A stretch of 64,000 nucleotides of DNA from Agromyces sp. SYSU T00194 (GCF_040496035.1 NZ_JBEPJZ010000002.1:558001-622000), one strand, 5' to 3'. Numbered from the stretch's first letter, positions 17,371-27,388 are shown. A program made the numbers and translations. Notes: generated from the letters alone by a model not told the origin.

Positions 17371-19698
17371 CGCGTCCGCCGGGCGCTCGCGGCCGCGCAT
17401 CGGCGATTCGCGGCGCTGCATCAGGGAGACGGGCACGGCGGCGGCGCGGAACCGCTCGGCGGGCTGCACGCCGTGCTCGAGGGCGCGCACCACGGTGTCG
17501 AGGTCGCGCGTGAGCGGATGGTCCGGCCGGACCGCCTGCCGCCCGAACCGGTGCCGCTCGACCGCCCCGAGGAGCGTCTCGAGCGCCGCACGCGCCTGCG
17601 CGTCGTCGCGGAGTCCGTCGCGAGCGGCCAGGCGCGCCGCGAACCCGCGCGGCGACTCCGTGACGAGCGGTGGGTCGCCGAGGTCGGTCGCGGTCGCCTC
17701 CACCTCGGACCACGCCGCCGCAGCGGCATCCGTGCCGTCCCAGGCCCGACGACGACGCCACGCGCGCACCGCACGTCGGGCGACCGCCGGGATCGAGAGC
17801 AGGAGCGCCACGATGAGCACGCCGAGGCCCAGTCGCGCGAGGGGCGCGGCGCGATCGGCCGCCGCGCCCGCCGCGGAGCCGTTCGTCGGGTCGTCGGGGA
17901 TCGCCGGGCCGGCCTCGGTCGCGGGTGCGGACGCGCCCGGCGTCGGCGCCGTCGTCGCCCCGGGATCGCCGAGCACCGAGACGCGCGAGTAGTCCGGCAC
18001 GGAGCCGCGCCCGGGCGTCGGCTCGAACGGCATCCACCCGATGCCCTCGAAGTACAGCTCGGGCCACGCGTGCAGGTCGTGGGTGTCGACGTCGTAGCGC
18101 GCCTCGCCGGCCAGCGCGCCGGTGCCGCGCGTGCCGCCCGTGTACCCGAGCGAGATGCGCGACGGGATGCCGGCCTCCCGGGCCATCACCGCCATCGTCG
18201 AGGCGAAGTGCACGCAGTAGCCCTCCTTGACCTCGAGGAACTCGGCGATGACGTCGAAGCTGCCGCCGTCGTAGCCCTCCTCGACCGGCGACTCGGTGGA
18301 GTACGAGAACTCCGAGCTGCGCAGGTAGCGCTGGATGAGCACGGCCGCGTCGTACGGCGATCCCGCCGACGCGGTCACCTCGGCGGTCGTCTCGCCGATG
18401 ATGTCGGGCACCCCGCCGGGCAGCTCGAGGAACCGCTCCATCTCGTCGGGCAGCGCCCGGCTGGCCGTGCGGAGCTGTTCGGGCGTCGGGTCGAGGTCGA
18501 GGTGGGTCACGACGTAGCGCTGGCCTGCGGTGTCGTCGTCGGCGCTCGCCACCGCGAGCGACTCCGCGTCCCAGAACCAGGAGCCCTGCAGTCCCTGCAC
18601 GGAGCGCGCCGGGTAGGGCACGGGGAGCCAGGTCGTCACGACCGAGTCGACGACGACCGTGGTGCGCACGAGGCTGCGCGCCACCCCGAGGTCGAGGCCG
18701 GGCGGGGACGGGAAGTCGTCGACCGTCTGGTCCTCCACGAGCGGCGCCTGGGTCGCCGACCACACGTCGCCCTCGAACCGGTCGAGCGTGAGCAGGGTGA
18801 AGTACGGCCGCTCGCCGCCCGTCGTCGAGTAGTGCAGCGCGGCGAGCGGCTCCGGCCGGCGCAGGTCCTGCCCGAGGTCGATGAACGGGTTCACGCCGCG
18901 GGAGAACAGCGGCCCCCGGTCGCCGGTGCCGAACAGGTACGGGTTGGTGATGCTCGGGGTGGCCTGGGCGAGCACGGCCGCGACCAGGAGGCCGACGCCC
19001 GCCAGCCCGAGGGTGGCGCCGACGGTCGACGAGCCCGGGGTGCGGTGCGGTGCGGTGACGCGCGGCGCGGCGACGTCGTCGGGGTCGACCGCGAGCTCGC
19101 CCCGGCGCCGCACCGCCACGTCGACGCGCAGCAGCAGCAGGTAGGTCGCACCGGTGAGCAGCACGGTCCAGAAGTCGGTACCGCCCTCGACGATGAATCC
19201 GGGCACCGCGACCGGCAGCAGCGCGGGGATCGCGGCCATCGCCGGGACGCGGAGGGAGATGACGACGATGTCCGCGACGACCGCCACCAGTCCCGTGGCG
19301 AGCGACAGCACGAACAGGATGCCCGGCACGGCGATCGCGGGCGTCGACTGCTGCACGATCGAGGCCTGCCCGGCGGACGCGAGTTCGCCGAAGTGCGCGA
19401 AGGTCGCGCCCGTGGGCACGATGCCCGCGATGGCGGTGCCGGCGCCGAAGAGCACCGTGAGCACCACCACGAGCACCACGATCTGCAGCACCGGCACGAG
19501 CGACGCGGGGGTGCGGAGGATGCGCAGGCCGAGCCCCGAGGCGAACACGCTCGCCGCGACGAGTGCGCAGAGCCACCACCAGGCGCTCCCGGCCAGCAGC
19601 GGTCCGAGCGCGGTCAGCGCGACCGCGGTCAGCCCGAAGGCCGACGCGACCAGTGCCGCGGACTGCAGCACGGTCAGGGGCGGGGTCTCAGGCCGCAT
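17368..19698 (-). CDS. Membrane transglutaminase-like protein (TgpA type), catalytic residues present
   Basis: A 776-residue membrane protein. The N-terminal third has about six hydrophobic helices (TgpA_N-like). An extracytoplasmic segment then carries a transglutaminase-like cysteine-protease core, and one C-terminal helix (GLGVLIVALLLSIPAVA) precedes a cytoplasmic DUF4129-like tail. The core has Cys495 in KEGYCVHFASTM and His543 in THDLHAWPELYFEGIGW, so it should be catalytically competent. Family members are membrane peptidases or crosslinkers working with MoxR and DUF58 partners. It overlaps the DUF58 gene by 11 nt. Substrate unknown. Compare with the inactive-looking paralogue at 34874-37231. 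Confidence 0.85.
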   Translation of the reverse strand: MRPETPPLTVLQSAALVASAFGLTAVALTALGPLLAGSAWWWLCALVAASVFASGLGLRILRTPASLVPVLQIVVLVVVLTVLFGAGTAIAGIVPTGATFAHFGELASAGQASIVQQSTPAIAVPGILFVLSLATGLVAVVADIVVISLRVPAMAAIPALLPVAVPGFIVEGGTDFWTVLLTGATYLLLLRVDVAVRRRGELAVDPDDVAAPRVTAPHRTPGSSTVGATLGLAGVGLLVAAVLAQATPSITNPYLFGTGDRGPLFSRGVNPFIDLGQDLRRPEPLAALHYSTTGGERPYFTLLTLDRFEGDVWSATQAPLVEDQTVDDFPSPPGLDLGVARSLVRTTVVVDSVVTTWLPVPYPARSVQGLQGSWFWDAESLAVASADDDTAGQRYVVTHLDLDPTPEQLRTASRALPDEMERFLELPGGVPDIIGETTAEVTASAGSPYDAAVLIQRYLRSSEFSYSTESPVEEGYDGGSFDVIAEFLEVKEGYCVHFASTMAVMAREAGIPSRISLGYTGGTRGTGALAGEARYDVDTHDLHAWPELYFEGIGWMPFEPTPGRGSVPDYSRVSVLGDPGATTAPTPGASAPATEAGPAIPDDPTNGSAAGAAADRAAPLARLGLGVLIVALLLSIPAVARRAVRAWRRRRAWDGTDAAAAAWSEVEATATDLGDPPLVTESPRGFAARLAARDGLRDDAQARAALETLLGAVERHRFGRQAVRPDHPLTRDLDTVVRALEHGVQPAERFRAAAVPVSLMQRRESPMRGRERPADA

Positions 19699-21037
19699 CG
19701 CCCGCTCCCTGCTCGGGGGCCACCGCATGCCACGCCGTGGGGATGTCCTGCGCCGAGCGGACCGGGATGCAGCGCCACCCGGCGTCCTCGAGGTCGCCGA
19801 CGAGGGTGCCCCGGACCGTCTCCAGCACGAACGCCACGGCAGGCTCGAACGCCGGGCGCATGACGGCGAGCGCGGCGGCCTCGTCGGGGGCGATGTCGAC
19901 CAGCACGGCGAACGCGGGTCGCCGGGCCCGGCCGCCGACGCGACGCGGGTCGTCGTGGGGCGCGCCGGACCGGTCCCCCGTCGCCGTGCGCGTGCCCGGG
20001 CTCGCGAGGTGCGCGAGCCCCTCCAGCAGCGCCCGTTCGCCGGTGCCGCCCTGGTACTCGACGGGCGCGTCCCCGAACAGCCCGCCCGCGCGACGACGCG
20101 GGCCGGGCTCCAGCTGGCTCGGCCCGGTCTCCGAGACGGTGACGCGGAATCCGCCGCGGAGCAGGTGGACGCCCACCGACGCGGCGATCTCCACCCCGAG
20201 CTCGAACGGGTGGTGGTACCGGTCCTCGCCGACCGCGAACGACGTGCGGCCGCGGCCGTGCAGGGCGGTGTCGACGATGATCCGGGCATCCGGATCGCTG
20301 CGCTGCTCCTCCTGGCGCACCATGATCTCGCCGTGACGGGCCGTCGCCGGCCAGTTCACGCGTCGCAGCGGGTCGCCGTGGCGGTACTCGCGCGCGATGA
20401 GCTCGTCGGCGTTCGGGTGGGACTGCCGCTGGAGCTCGAGGAGCACCCCGTCGAGGCTGGCGGGGCCGCCGGCGGATGCACCGAGCGAGGTCACCCGGGG
20501 GGTCGCGACGAGGTCGTGGGAGCGCCCGTAGCCGCGCTCGATGCGGGCGAGGCCGAACGGATCGGACAGCGACACCCGCAACGGACCGGCCGCGAACACG
20601 CCGCGCCGCGGCAGCCGCAGCGTGTACTCCAGCCGCACGGTGTCGCCGCCGCCCGCCGGTCCGCCCTCCCAGCGTCCGAGCGGCGGCAGCACCGACTCGG
20701 CCGGCGTCTCCAGGTGCGCCGCCTGGTCGCGCCAGCGGGCGCCGTCGAGGGTGCGCCGCCCGCGGTTGCGCACCGTCGCCGACGCGGTCGTCGTGCCGCC
20801 CGCCGCGACCACCCCGGGCACGAAGCTGCGGGTGACGTCGAGCCGCGGCACGCGCCAGGCCACGAAGGCGAGCGCGACCGCCGGGACGGCGATGCCGATG
20901 AGGCCGAACAGGATGAAGTCGCGCCGATCGAGCACGAGCGCGTTCAGGAAGACGATGACGCCGGCCGCGATCAGCACGGCTCCGCGGCGGGTGGGCCTCG
21001 GCCAGTCGGCCAGGCGCGCTCCGGAACCGCCCGTCAT
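19688..21037 (-). CDS. DUF58 domain protein
   Basis: A 449-residue protein with two N-terminal membrane helices (RGAVLIAAGVIVFLNALVL and FILFGLIGIAVPAVALAFVAW). An Ig-like beta region follows, then the DUF58 block around YRHGDPLRRVNWPATARHG, which leads into a von Willebrand A-like fold. DUF58 proteins are consistent partners of MoxR AAA+ ATPases. Start ATG 21037 lies inside the 4-bp gap after the MoxR stop, with GGGGAAG in the end of that gene. It is the middle gene of the MoxR-DUF58-transglutaminase module behind coaD. Confidence 0.88.
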   Translation of the reverse strand: MTGGSGARLADWPRPTRRGAVLIAAGVIVFLNALVLDRRDFILFGLIGIAVPAVALAFVAWRVPRLDVTRSFVPGVVAAGGTTTASATVRNRGRRTLDGARWRDQAAHLETPAESVLPPLGRWEGGPAGGGDTVRLEYTLRLPRRGVFAAGPLRVSLSDPFGLARIERGYGRSHDLVATPRVTSLGASAGGPASLDGVLLELQRQSHPNADELIAREYRHGDPLRRVNWPATARHGEIMVRQEEQRSDPDARIIVDTALHGRGRTSFAVGEDRYHHPFELGVEIAASVGVHLLRGGFRVTVSETGPSQLEPGPRRRAGGLFGDAPVEYQGGTGERALLEGLAHLASPGTRTATGDRSGAPHDDPRRVGGRARRPAFAVLVDIAPDEAAALAVMRPAFEPAVAFVLETVRGTLVGDLEDAGWRCIPVRSAQDIPTAWHAVAPEQGAGDAA

Positions 21038-21041
21038 GGGG

Positions 21042-22058
21042 TCACTTCCCCGCGGACGCCCCGAGGGGGATCGGGGTCGCCTGCACGATGCGCTCGACGA
21101 TCTCCGCGACCAGCAGCTCGGCGTCGTTGTGGTGCTGGCCGAGCGCCCGGCTCGTCGGCACGAGGCGGTGCCCCAGCACGGGCCCGGCCAGCGCATCGAC
21201 GTCGTCGGGCAGTGCGAAGTCGCGCCCGTGCATCGCCGCACGCGCCTTGGCCGCGCGCACCAGCTGGAGGGTCGCGCGCGGGCTCGCCCCGAGCCGCAGC
21301 TCGCGGTCGTCGCGGGTCGCTCGTACGATCGCGACGGCGTACTCCTTGACGGGCATCGACACGAACACGTTGCGCACCGCGACGATCATCGCCCGGAGGT
21401 CGGCGTCGGACACCACGGCCTCGACCGCGTCCAGCGGGCTGGAGGTCTCGCGCGTGCCGAGCATCTCGAGCTCGCTCGCGTGGTCGGGGTAGCCCATCGA
21501 GATGCGCGCCATGAACCGGTCGCGCTGCGCCTCGGGCAGGGCGTACGTGCCCTCCATCTCGATCGGGTTCTGGGTGGCGACCACGGTGAACGGCTCGGGC
21601 AGCGGATAGGTCACGCCGTCGACCGTGACCTGGTGCTCCTCCATGCACTCCAGCAGCGCCGACTGGGTCTTCGGGCTCGCCCGGTTGATCTCGTCGCCGA
21701 TGACGATGTTCGCGAACACCGGCCCCGGCTTGAAGGCGAACTCGCGGTTCGCCTGGTCGAACACGGAGACGCCCGTGACATCGGACGGCAGCAGGTCGGG
21801 CGTGAACTGGACGCGGCTCACCGAGCAGTCCACCGACCGCGCCAGCGCCTTCGCGAGCACGGTCTTGCCCACGCCGGGCACGTCCTCGATGAGGAGGTGC
21901 CCCTCGGCCAGCAGCACCGTGAGCGCCTGGGTGACGGCCTCGTGCTTGCCGTCGATGACGGCCTCGACGTTGGCGACGATGCGCTGGGCGGACTCGCCGA
22001 CCGAGTCGGCCGGCATCCGGGGGCCGGCGACCGTCGCGTGCATCCCGTCGCCGCTCAT
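21042..22058 (-). CDS. MoxR family AAA+ ATPase
   Basis: A 338-residue AAA+ ATPase of the MoxR branch, thought to act as a chaperone that inserts cofactors or activates von Willebrand A-type proteins. Walker A is [16 protein letters not shown] (about residues 60-75), and Walker B and the following motif are [20 protein letters not shown]. Sensor and arginine-finger regions ([21 protein letters not shown]) are intact. Its ATG 22058 overlaps the coaD stop as ATGA, so the whole module is translationally coupled to coenzyme A synthesis, probably by historical insertion rather than function. Confidence 0.93.
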   Translation of the reverse strand: MSGDGMHATVAGPRMPADSVGESAQRIVANVEAVIDGKHEAVTQALTVLLAEGHLLIEDVPGVGKTVLAKALARSVDCSVSRVQFTPDLLPSDVTGVSVFDQANREFAFKPGPVFANIVIGDEINRASPKTQSALLECMEEHQVTVDGVTYPLPEPFTVVATQNPIEMEGTYALPEAQRDRFMARISMGYPDHASELEMLGTRETSSPLDAVEAVVSDADLRAMIVAVRNVFVSMPVKEYAVAIVRATRDDRELRLGASPRATLQLVRAAKARAAMHGRDFALPDDVDALAGPVLGHRLVPTSRALGQHHNDAELLVAEIVERIVQATPIPLGASAGK

Positions 22059-22546
22059 GCCCGCGACGCTCCCTGGAGGTACTCCGCCACCACCGGCGGC
22101 ACGTACGGCGCGACGTCGCCGCCGAGCGCGGAGACCTGGCGCACGAGCGAGCTCGAGACGTGCGCGTTGCCGGGGTCGGGCAGCAGGAACACGGTCTCGA
22201 CCGCCGCGAGATTGCGGTTCACGATCGCCATCGGCGTCTCGTAGGCCACGTCGACCTGCGAGCGGATGCCCTTGACGAGCACCGAGGCGCCCACGTCGGT
22301 GCAGTAGTCGACGAGCAGGCCCACGCTCCAGGACGCCACGACGACCTCGCCGGCGATGTCGGCGTCGGCGATGGCCTGCTCGAGCAGCGACACGCGCTGC
22401 GCGATCGGCAGCAGGGCGGACTTGTCGGGGTTGTGCACCACGACGACGTGCACCTCGTCCCAGAGCCCGGCGGCCCGTTCGATCACGTCGAGGTGGCCGA
22501 GCGTGATGGGATCGAACGACCCGGGAACCACGGCGATCCTGCGCAT
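22055..22546 (-). CDS. coaD: Phosphopantetheine adenylyltransferase
   Basis: Catalyses the fourth step of coenzyme A synthesis (4'-phosphopantetheine + ATP to dephospho-CoA). The 163-residue form starts [20 protein letters not shown], with the T/HxGH-type nucleotidyltransferase motif TLGH, and has the ISSS/ISST equivalent HVSSSLVRQ near the end. I chose ATG 22546 over GTG 22555. TAGTGT (22554-22559) ends 7 nt before this ATG, giving a leaderless start, and family members begin at this point; the GGAGG between is only 2 nt from the ATG. The MoxR gene follows with a 4-nt overlap. Confidence 0.95.
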   Translation of the reverse strand: MRRIAVVPGSFDPITLGHLDVIERAAGLWDEVHVVVVHNPDKSALLPIAQRVSLLEQAIADADIAGEVVVASWSVGLLVDYCTDVGASVLVKGIRSQVDVAYETPMAIVNRNLAAVETVFLLPDPGNAHVSSSLVRQVSALGGDVAPYVPPVVAEYLQGASRA

Positions 22547-22553
22547 GTCCTCC

Positions 22554-22559
22554 ACACTA
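22554..22559 (-). promoter_or_regulatory. Candidate -10 box of coaD (leaderless layout)
   Basis: Minus-strand TAGTGT ends 7 nt before the chosen coaD ATG, in the 52-bp gap after recG. It would also drive the MoxR-DUF58-transglutaminase genes. Confidence 0.45.
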
Positions 22560-22598
22560 ATGCGCGCCGGGCCGCCGCGAAGGGCCCCGTGGACAGGT

Positions 22599-24788
22599 TC
22601 AGGCCTTGTTCAGGAACTCCGACTCCGCGGCGTCGAGCCGATGGCGCACGGCCGCCGCGAGTTCCGGGTGCGCCGCGAGCGTCGGGTCGTCGTCGAGCAC
22701 CTCCTGCGCGAGGCCGCGCGCCTCGACGATGAGGTCGCCGTCGCGGGCCACGCGCAGCAGCTTCAGCGACGACCGCCCGCCGGACTGGCTGCTGCCGAGC
22801 ACGTCGCCCTCCTGGCGGAGCTCGAGGTCGATGCGGGCCAGCTCGAAGCCGTCCGTCGTGCCGGCGACCGCGTCGACGCGCTCCCTGGCGACGGTGCCCT
22901 CCGGTGCGTTGGTCACGAGCAGGCAGAGCCCCGGCACCGTGCCGCGGCCCACGCGCCCGCGCAGCTGGTGCAGCTGCGAGACGCCGAACCGCTCCGCGTC
23001 GAGCACCACCATCGTGGAGGCGTCCGGCACGTCGACGCCCACCTCGATCACCGTCGTCGCGACGACGACGTCGAGCCGCCCCTCGGCGAAGTCGCGCATG
23101 GTGGCCTCCTTCTCGTCGGCCGAGAGCCGCCCGTGCAGGGGCGCGATGCGCAGGCCGGCGACCTCCGGCGCCTCCCCGAGTCGCCGGACGACGTCGAGCA
23201 CCGAGGCCAGCGGCACCGGTGCGGCGCCCTCGGGGACCGGTGCGTCCCCGGCATCCACCCCGTCGTCCTCCTCGACCTGCTTCGCCTCGATCGCCGGGCA
23301 CACGACGAACGCCCGGTGGCCCTTCCCGACCTCCTCCGCGACCCGCGCCCAGACCCGTCCGAACCAGCCCGGCCGCTCGGCGAGCGGGACCACGAACGAG
23401 GAGATGCCCGGCCGCCCCGCGGGCAGCTCGCGGATGGTGCTCACGTCGAGGTCGCCGAACACGGTCATCGCGACCGTGCGCGGGATCGGCGTCGCCGTGA
23501 GCACGAGCACGTGCGGCGGCGCGGTGCCCTTCACCCGCAGCGCCTCCCGCTGGTCGACGCCGAAGCGGTGCTGCTCGTCGACCACGACCAGGCCCAGGTC
23601 GGCGAACGTGACGGTGTCGCCCAGCAGCGCGTGGGTGCCCACGACGATGCGGGCCTGGCCCGACGCCGCACGCAGGAGCGCCCGCTTGCGGTCGGCGGCC
23701 GGGAGCTGGCCCGTGACGAGCGTCGGCATGAGCTCGGCCGAGAGCTCGGGGCCGAGCGCGCGCGAGATGGAGCGCAGGTGCTGCGCGGCGAGCACCTCGG
23801 TCGGGGCCAGCAGCGCGGTCTGCCCGCCGGACTCCGCGACCGCGACCATGGCGCGCAGTGCGACGAGGGTCTTGCCGGAGCCGACCTCGCCCTGCACCAG
23901 CCGGTTCATCGGGACGCCCGAGTCGAGGTCGGCGGTGATCTCCGCGCCGACGGATCGCTGGTCGCCCGTGAGCGCGAACGGCAGCGCCGCGTCGAAGCGC
24001 TCGAGCAGGCCGCCCGCGTGCGCCTCGCGGCGCACCGTCTCGTGCGCGCGGCGCTCGGCACGCGTGGCGAGCAGCGCCGACTGCAGCACGAACGCCTCCT
24101 GGAACCGCAGCGCCGCGCGGGCGCGCGACCAGTCGCGCTCGTGCTCCGGACGGTGGATCGCCTCGAGCGCGGCGCGATGGCCGAGCAGCCCGCGTCGCTC
24201 GCGCACGTCCGGCGGCACGGGGTCGGCCACCTCCCCGAGTGCGTCGAGCACCAGGCCGATCGCCTTCTGCACCTGCCAGCTCGCGACCGTCGACGTCGCC
24301 GGGTAGATGGGGATGGGCGTCTCGGCCCAGCGCTTCGCGTCGGGGTCCTCGCCCGACGCCTCGAAGAGCTCGTAGTCGGGATGCGCGAGCTGGCGCGCAC
24401 CGCGATACGACGTCACCTTCCCGGCGAACACGCCGCGCGCGCCCGGCACCAGCTCGGCGGCCCGCCACTTCTGGTTGAAGAACGTCAGCGTCAGCACCCC
24501 CGTACCGTCGGAGATCGTCACCTCGACGATGCTCCCCCGACGCTGGCGCATGCTCCGCTCGCGCACCTCGAGCACCTGCGCGACGATCGTGACGTTCTCC
24601 TCGAGCGGCAGCTCGGCGAGAGCCGTGAGCTCGCCGCGCCGGGCGTAGCGCCGCGGGTAGTGCCCGAGCAGGTCACCCGCGGTGACGTGCCCGAAGGCGC
24701 GCCGCAGTGCCCCCGACGTGCGGCCCCCGAGCAACCCGTCGAGCTTCGTGTCGAGACCGGCCCGCCCCGGGGCATCCGCTGCGCTCAT
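22599..24788 (-). CDS. recG: ATP-dependent DNA helicase RecG
   Basis: Branched-DNA translocase that reverses stalled forks and processes Holliday junctions and R-loops. The 729-residue protein has the wedge/OB domain ([21 protein letters not shown]), helicase motif [18 protein letters not shown], motif II in the DExH variant [17 protein letters not shown], motif [11 protein letters not shown], and [12 protein letters not shown] of motif VI. It starts at ATG 24788, overlapping the TPR gene stop by 4 nt. Length and motifs are normal. Confidence 0.97.
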   Translation of the reverse strand: MSAADAPGRAGLDTKLDGLLGGRTSGALRRAFGHVTAGDLLGHYPRRYARRGELTALAELPLEENVTIVAQVLEVRERSMRQRRGSIVEVTISDGTGVLTLTFFNQKWRAAELVPGARGVFAGKVTSYRGARQLAHPDYELFEASGEDPDAKRWAETPIPIYPATSTVASWQVQKAIGLVLDALGEVADPVPPDVRERRGLLGHRAALEAIHRPEHERDWSRARAALRFQEAFVLQSALLATRAERRAHETVRREAHAGGLLERFDAALPFALTGDQRSVGAEITADLDSGVPMNRLVQGEVGSGKTLVALRAMVAVAESGGQTALLAPTEVLAAQHLRSISRALGPELSAELMPTLVTGQLPAADRKRALLRAASGQARIVVGTHALLGDTVTFADLGLVVVDEQHRFGVDQREALRVKGTAPPHVLVLTATPIPRTVAMTVFGDLDVSTIRELPAGRPGISSFVVPLAERPGWFGRVWARVAEEVGKGHRAFVVCPAIEAKQVEEDDGVDAGDAPVPEGAAPVPLASVLDVVRRLGEAPEVAGLRIAPLHGRLSADEKEATMRDFAEGRLDVVVATTVIEVGVDVPDASTMVVLDAERFGVSQLHQLRGRVGRGTVPGLCLLVTNAPEGTVARERVDAVAGTTDGFELARIDLELRQEGDVLGSSQSGGRSSLKLLRVARDGDLIVEARGLAQEVLDDDPTLAAHPELAAAVRHRLDAAESEFLNKA

Positions 24789-25711
24789 GCCCCGGCCGTC
24801 GGCTCCGTCCCGGTGAGCGCGGCGATCTCGTCCTGCACGAACGTGTCGTCGGGGCGCTGCTCGGCGAGCTCCCGCTGGATCTGCAGCGCCTCGTCGGTGC
24901 GGCCGAGCGTGCGCAGGCACCGGCCGACGGCCCATCGGGCCACGTGCCGCTGCTCGGCCGACCCGTAGGCGTTGGCGAACTCCAGCGCCGACGCGAACTG
25001 CGCGAGCGCCCCGTCGGCGTCGCCCGCCTCGTGCAGCGTCCAGCCCAGGTTGTTGTGCAGGGCCACGCCCCAGCGCTTCAGGCGTCGGTCGCCGCTGCGG
25101 TCGACGAGCGCGAGCCCCTCCTCGGCCCACTCGCGCTCATGGCCCGTGTCGGCGATCGCGAGCATGTGCAGCGCGTCGAGCACCAGGAACGTGGTGTCGG
25201 CGGCGGCGGCCTCGCGCACCGCGCGGGTGAAGTGCCCGATCGCGTCGGCCGGGGCGCCGCGGGTGACCCGGAGCCGACCGCGCTCGAGCGCGATGCGTGC
25301 GCGGATCTCGCCCGCCTCGCGCGCGCGCCGCGCGGCCGTCGCCGCCTCGTCGTCATGGGGCTCGCCGTCAGGCCCGCCCTGCGGCTCGACGTCCGGCTCG
25401 ACGTCCGGCTCGTCGCCAGTGTCGCCCGTGTCGCCCCCGGCGTCCGCCACGGCGGCGTGCGCGCCGCCGGCGGGCTCGACACCGGTCTCCGCCAGCGCGT
25501 CGAGCACGGCGTCGGCCTCGTCGAACTTCGACTGCAGTCCCAGCGCGCGGGCGAGCTGGGTCGCCATCACGGCACGCTGGTGCGCGTCGTACGAGTCGTC
25601 GTCCGACGCATCGCGGAACCGTTCCTCCGACACCTCCGGCGAACCGAAGTCCCACATCGCATCGAGCAGCTGCTGGTCCGCGGCACGGGTCCGGGCGGTC
25701 TCGTCATCCAC
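24785..25711 (-). CDS. Tetratricopeptide-repeat-like protein
   Basis: A 308-residue soluble protein that begins GTG DDETARTRAADQQ with GGAGG 4-8 nt upstream of GTG 25711. The C-terminal two thirds contain helical TPR-like units (for example LHNNLGWTLHEAGDADGALAQF and HVARWAVGRCLRTLGRTDEALQI). An acidic Asp/Glu/Pro/Gly stretch around residues 110-140 is probably a flexible linker with short GDTGDEPDVEPDVEP-type repeats. It is cotranscribed with recG (ATGA overlap) and divergent from rsmD. The binding partner is not predictable. Confidence 0.7.
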   Translation of the reverse strand: MDDETARTRAADQQLLDAMWDFGSPEVSEERFRDASDDDSYDAHQRAVMATQLARALGLQSKFDEADAVLDALAETGVEPAGGAHAAVADAGGDTGDTGDEPDVEPDVEPQGGPDGEPHDDEAATAARRAREAGEIRARIALERGRLRVTRGAPADAIGHFTRAVREAAAADTTFLVLDALHMLAIADTGHEREWAEEGLALVDRSGDRRLKRWGVALHNNLGWTLHEAGDADGALAQFASALEFANAYGSAEQRHVARWAVGRCLRTLGRTDEALQIQRELAEQRPDDTFVQDEIAALTGTEPTAGA

Positions 25712-25745
25712 GCCTCCATCATGGCAGCGCGCGGGCGCCGATCGG

Positions 25746-25751
25746 TAAGCT
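25746..25751 (+). promoter_or_regulatory. Candidate -10 box of rsmD (leaderless layout)
   Basis: Plus-strand TAAGCT ends 7 nt before the rsmD ATG in the 47-bp divergent gap with the TPR gene. No ribosome binding site lies in between, which supports leaderless initiation. Confidence 0.5.
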
Positions 25752-25758
25752 CGCCGCG

Positions 25759-26385
25759 ATGACGCGCATCGTCGCCGGGTTCGCCGGCTCCCTCTCACTC
25801 ACGGTTCCCCGGTCGGGCACCCGGCCGACGAGCGACCGCGTGCGCGAGGCGATCTTCTCCGCCCTCGAGGCCCGCGACGCGCTCGACGGCGCGCACGTGC
25901 TCGACCTCTACGCCGGTTCCGGGGCCCTCGGCCTCGAGGCGGCCAGCCGGGGCGCGGCGTCCGTCGTGCTGGTCGAGCGCGACCGGCAGGCCGCCGGCGT
26001 CTGCCGTCGCAACGCCGACGCGCTGCTCCGTGCGGCACGCGACCGCCGCCCGCCTCGGGTGTCGGTCGTCACCCGCGCGGTGCGCGGCCACCTGGAGCAC
26101 GACACGACGGGCGGGTACGACGTTGTCTTCTCCGACCCGCCGTACGACCTCGGCGAACGGGAGCTGGCCGACGACCTCGCGGCGCTCGCCCCGCTGCTCG
26201 CGCCGGGCGCGATCGTGGTCGTCGAGCGCAGCGCGCGCAGCCCGGAGCCCGCGTGGCCGTTCGGCATCGAGCGCGACCGGCGCCGCGACTACGGCGAGAC
26301 GACGGTCTGGTGGGCGGATGCCGCGGGCGATCCTCCCGCGGTCGACGTCGACGCTCAGCCGGCGCCGCCGTCCCAGTCCTCGTAG
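25759..26385 (+). CDS. rsmD: 16S rRNA (guanine966-N2)-methyltransferase RsmD
   Basis: SAM-dependent methyltransferase acting on G966 in the 30S head. The 208-residue product begins MTRIVAGFAGSLSLTVPRSG and has the family's TRPTSDRVREAIFSALEAR, SAM motif LDLYAGSGALGLEAASRGA (about residues 53-71) and catalytic motif FSDPPYDL. The C-terminal tail past the Rossmann fold is Pro/Asp-rich, and its last 31 bp overlap the convergent thiL gene. In many actinobacteria rsmD sits with recG and coaD, as here. Confidence 0.94.
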   Translation: MTRIVAGFAGSLSLTVPRSGTRPTSDRVREAIFSALEARDALDGAHVLDLYAGSGALGLEAASRGAASVVLVERDRQAAGVCRRNADALLRAARDRRPPRVSVVTRAVRGHLEHDTTGGYDVVFSDPPYDLGERELADDLAALAPLLAPGAIVVVERSARSPEPAWPFGIERDRRRDYGETTVWWADAAGDPPAVDVDAQPAPPSQSS

Positions 26386-27365
26386 GGGTCCCAGCCCACC
26401 GGCTCGATGGGCCCGCCGTCGACGGACACCGTGCCCGCGGCAGCCGTCACCCGCCCGATCACGTCGAACGCGTCGGGCAGGTCGGCATCGGCCGGGAACG
26501 TCGCGAGCAGGCCGTGGTCCTCGGCGCCGAAGACGACCGGGCCGCCGGTGGCCCCGAGCGCGGCGGCGTCGAGGTCGATGCCCACGCCGCTCGCGTCCGC
26601 GATGCGCGCGGCGTCGCGCGCCAGCCCGTCGGAGACGTCGAGCATGGCCGTCGCCCCGGCCAGCGCGGCCGCGACGCCCGCGGCGACCGGCGGCTCGGGG
26701 CGCAGCTGCGCGGCCACGAGCGCCGGGTGCGCGGCCCGCACGGCCTCGGCGCGCCCGGGCTCCGGCTCGCCGTCGTCGTCGACCCCCTCGGCGAACAGCA
26801 GGGCGAGGCCCCGCGCCGCCTCGCCGCGACGGCCCGCGTGCGCGACCAGGTCGCCGGGGCGCGCTCCCGAGCGCAGCACCGGTGCGCGGCCGCCCAGGTC
26901 GCCGAACGCGGTCACCGCGATCGTGAGCGTCGCCGACACCGACAGGTCGCCGCCGACCACCCCGCACCCGGGCGCGAGCGCCGCGCACGCCTCGCGGAGC
27001 CCGTCGGCGATGCCCTCGAGCACCGACACCGGCGTATCGGCGGGAGCGGCGAGCGCCACGACCAGGGCCGTGGGCCGCGCCCCCATGGCCGCCACGTCCG
27101 AGAGGTTGGTCGCGGCCGCCTTCCAGCCGAGGTCGGCCGGGCGCGACCACGCGAGCCGGAAGTCGGGCCCGTGCACCATGAGGTCGGTCGTCACGACGAA
27201 GCGGCCGTCGGGGCTCGCGACCACCGCCGCGTCGTCGCCCGGACCCACGTGCGCCGCGTCGACCGCGGGCAGGCGCGCGACGACGCGCGCGAGCACCGCC
27301 GCCTCGGCGAGCTCGCCGACCGTCAAGGCGCCCGCGCCGGACGAGGGCTGGGAGGTCTGCGGCAT
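26355..27365 (-). CDS. thiL: Thiamine-monophosphate kinase
   Basis: Phosphorylates thiamine monophosphate to the active cofactor thiamine diphosphate with ATP. The 336-residue protein shows the AIR-synthetase-like fold motifs: GPGDDAAVV (about 42-50), VTTDLMVHGPDF, the metal site in GCGVVGGDLSVS and AMLDVSDGLARDAARIA. Its start (ATG 27365) is 23 bp from the divergent DUF3515 gene, with TACCGT ending 6 nt upstream. No thiamine riboswitch was seen and there is no room for one. The 3' end overlaps rsmD by 31 bp tail-to-tail. Confidence 0.94.
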   Translation of the reverse strand: MPQTSQPSSGAGALTVGELAEAAVLARVVARLPAVDAAHVGPGDDAAVVASPDGRFVVTTDLMVHGPDFRLAWSRPADLGWKAAATNLSDVAAMGARPTALVVALAAPADTPVSVLEGIADGLREACAALAPGCGVVGGDLSVSATLTIAVTAFGDLGGRAPVLRSGARPGDLVAHAGRRGEAARGLALLFAEGVDDDGEPEPGRAEAVRAAHPALVAAQLRPEPPVAAGVAAALAGATAMLDVSDGLARDAARIADASGVGIDLDAAALGATGGPVVFGAEDHGLLATFPADADLPDAFDVIGRVTAAAGTVSVDGGPIEPVGWDPYEDWDGGAG

Positions 27366-27371
27366 GCACTC

Positions 27372-27381
27372 ACGGTAGCCT
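27372..27381. promoter_or_regulatory. Overlapping divergent -10 boxes of thiL and the DUF3515 gene
   Basis: TACCGT on the minus strand (27377-27372) ends 6 nt before the thiL ATG, and TAGCCT on the plus strand (27376-27381) ends 7 nt before the DUF3515 ATG. The two hexamers share 2 bp within a 23-bp intergenic region. Both genes would then be leaderless, and polymerase could serve only one at a time. Confidence 0.5.
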
Positions 27382-27388
27382 GAACGGG

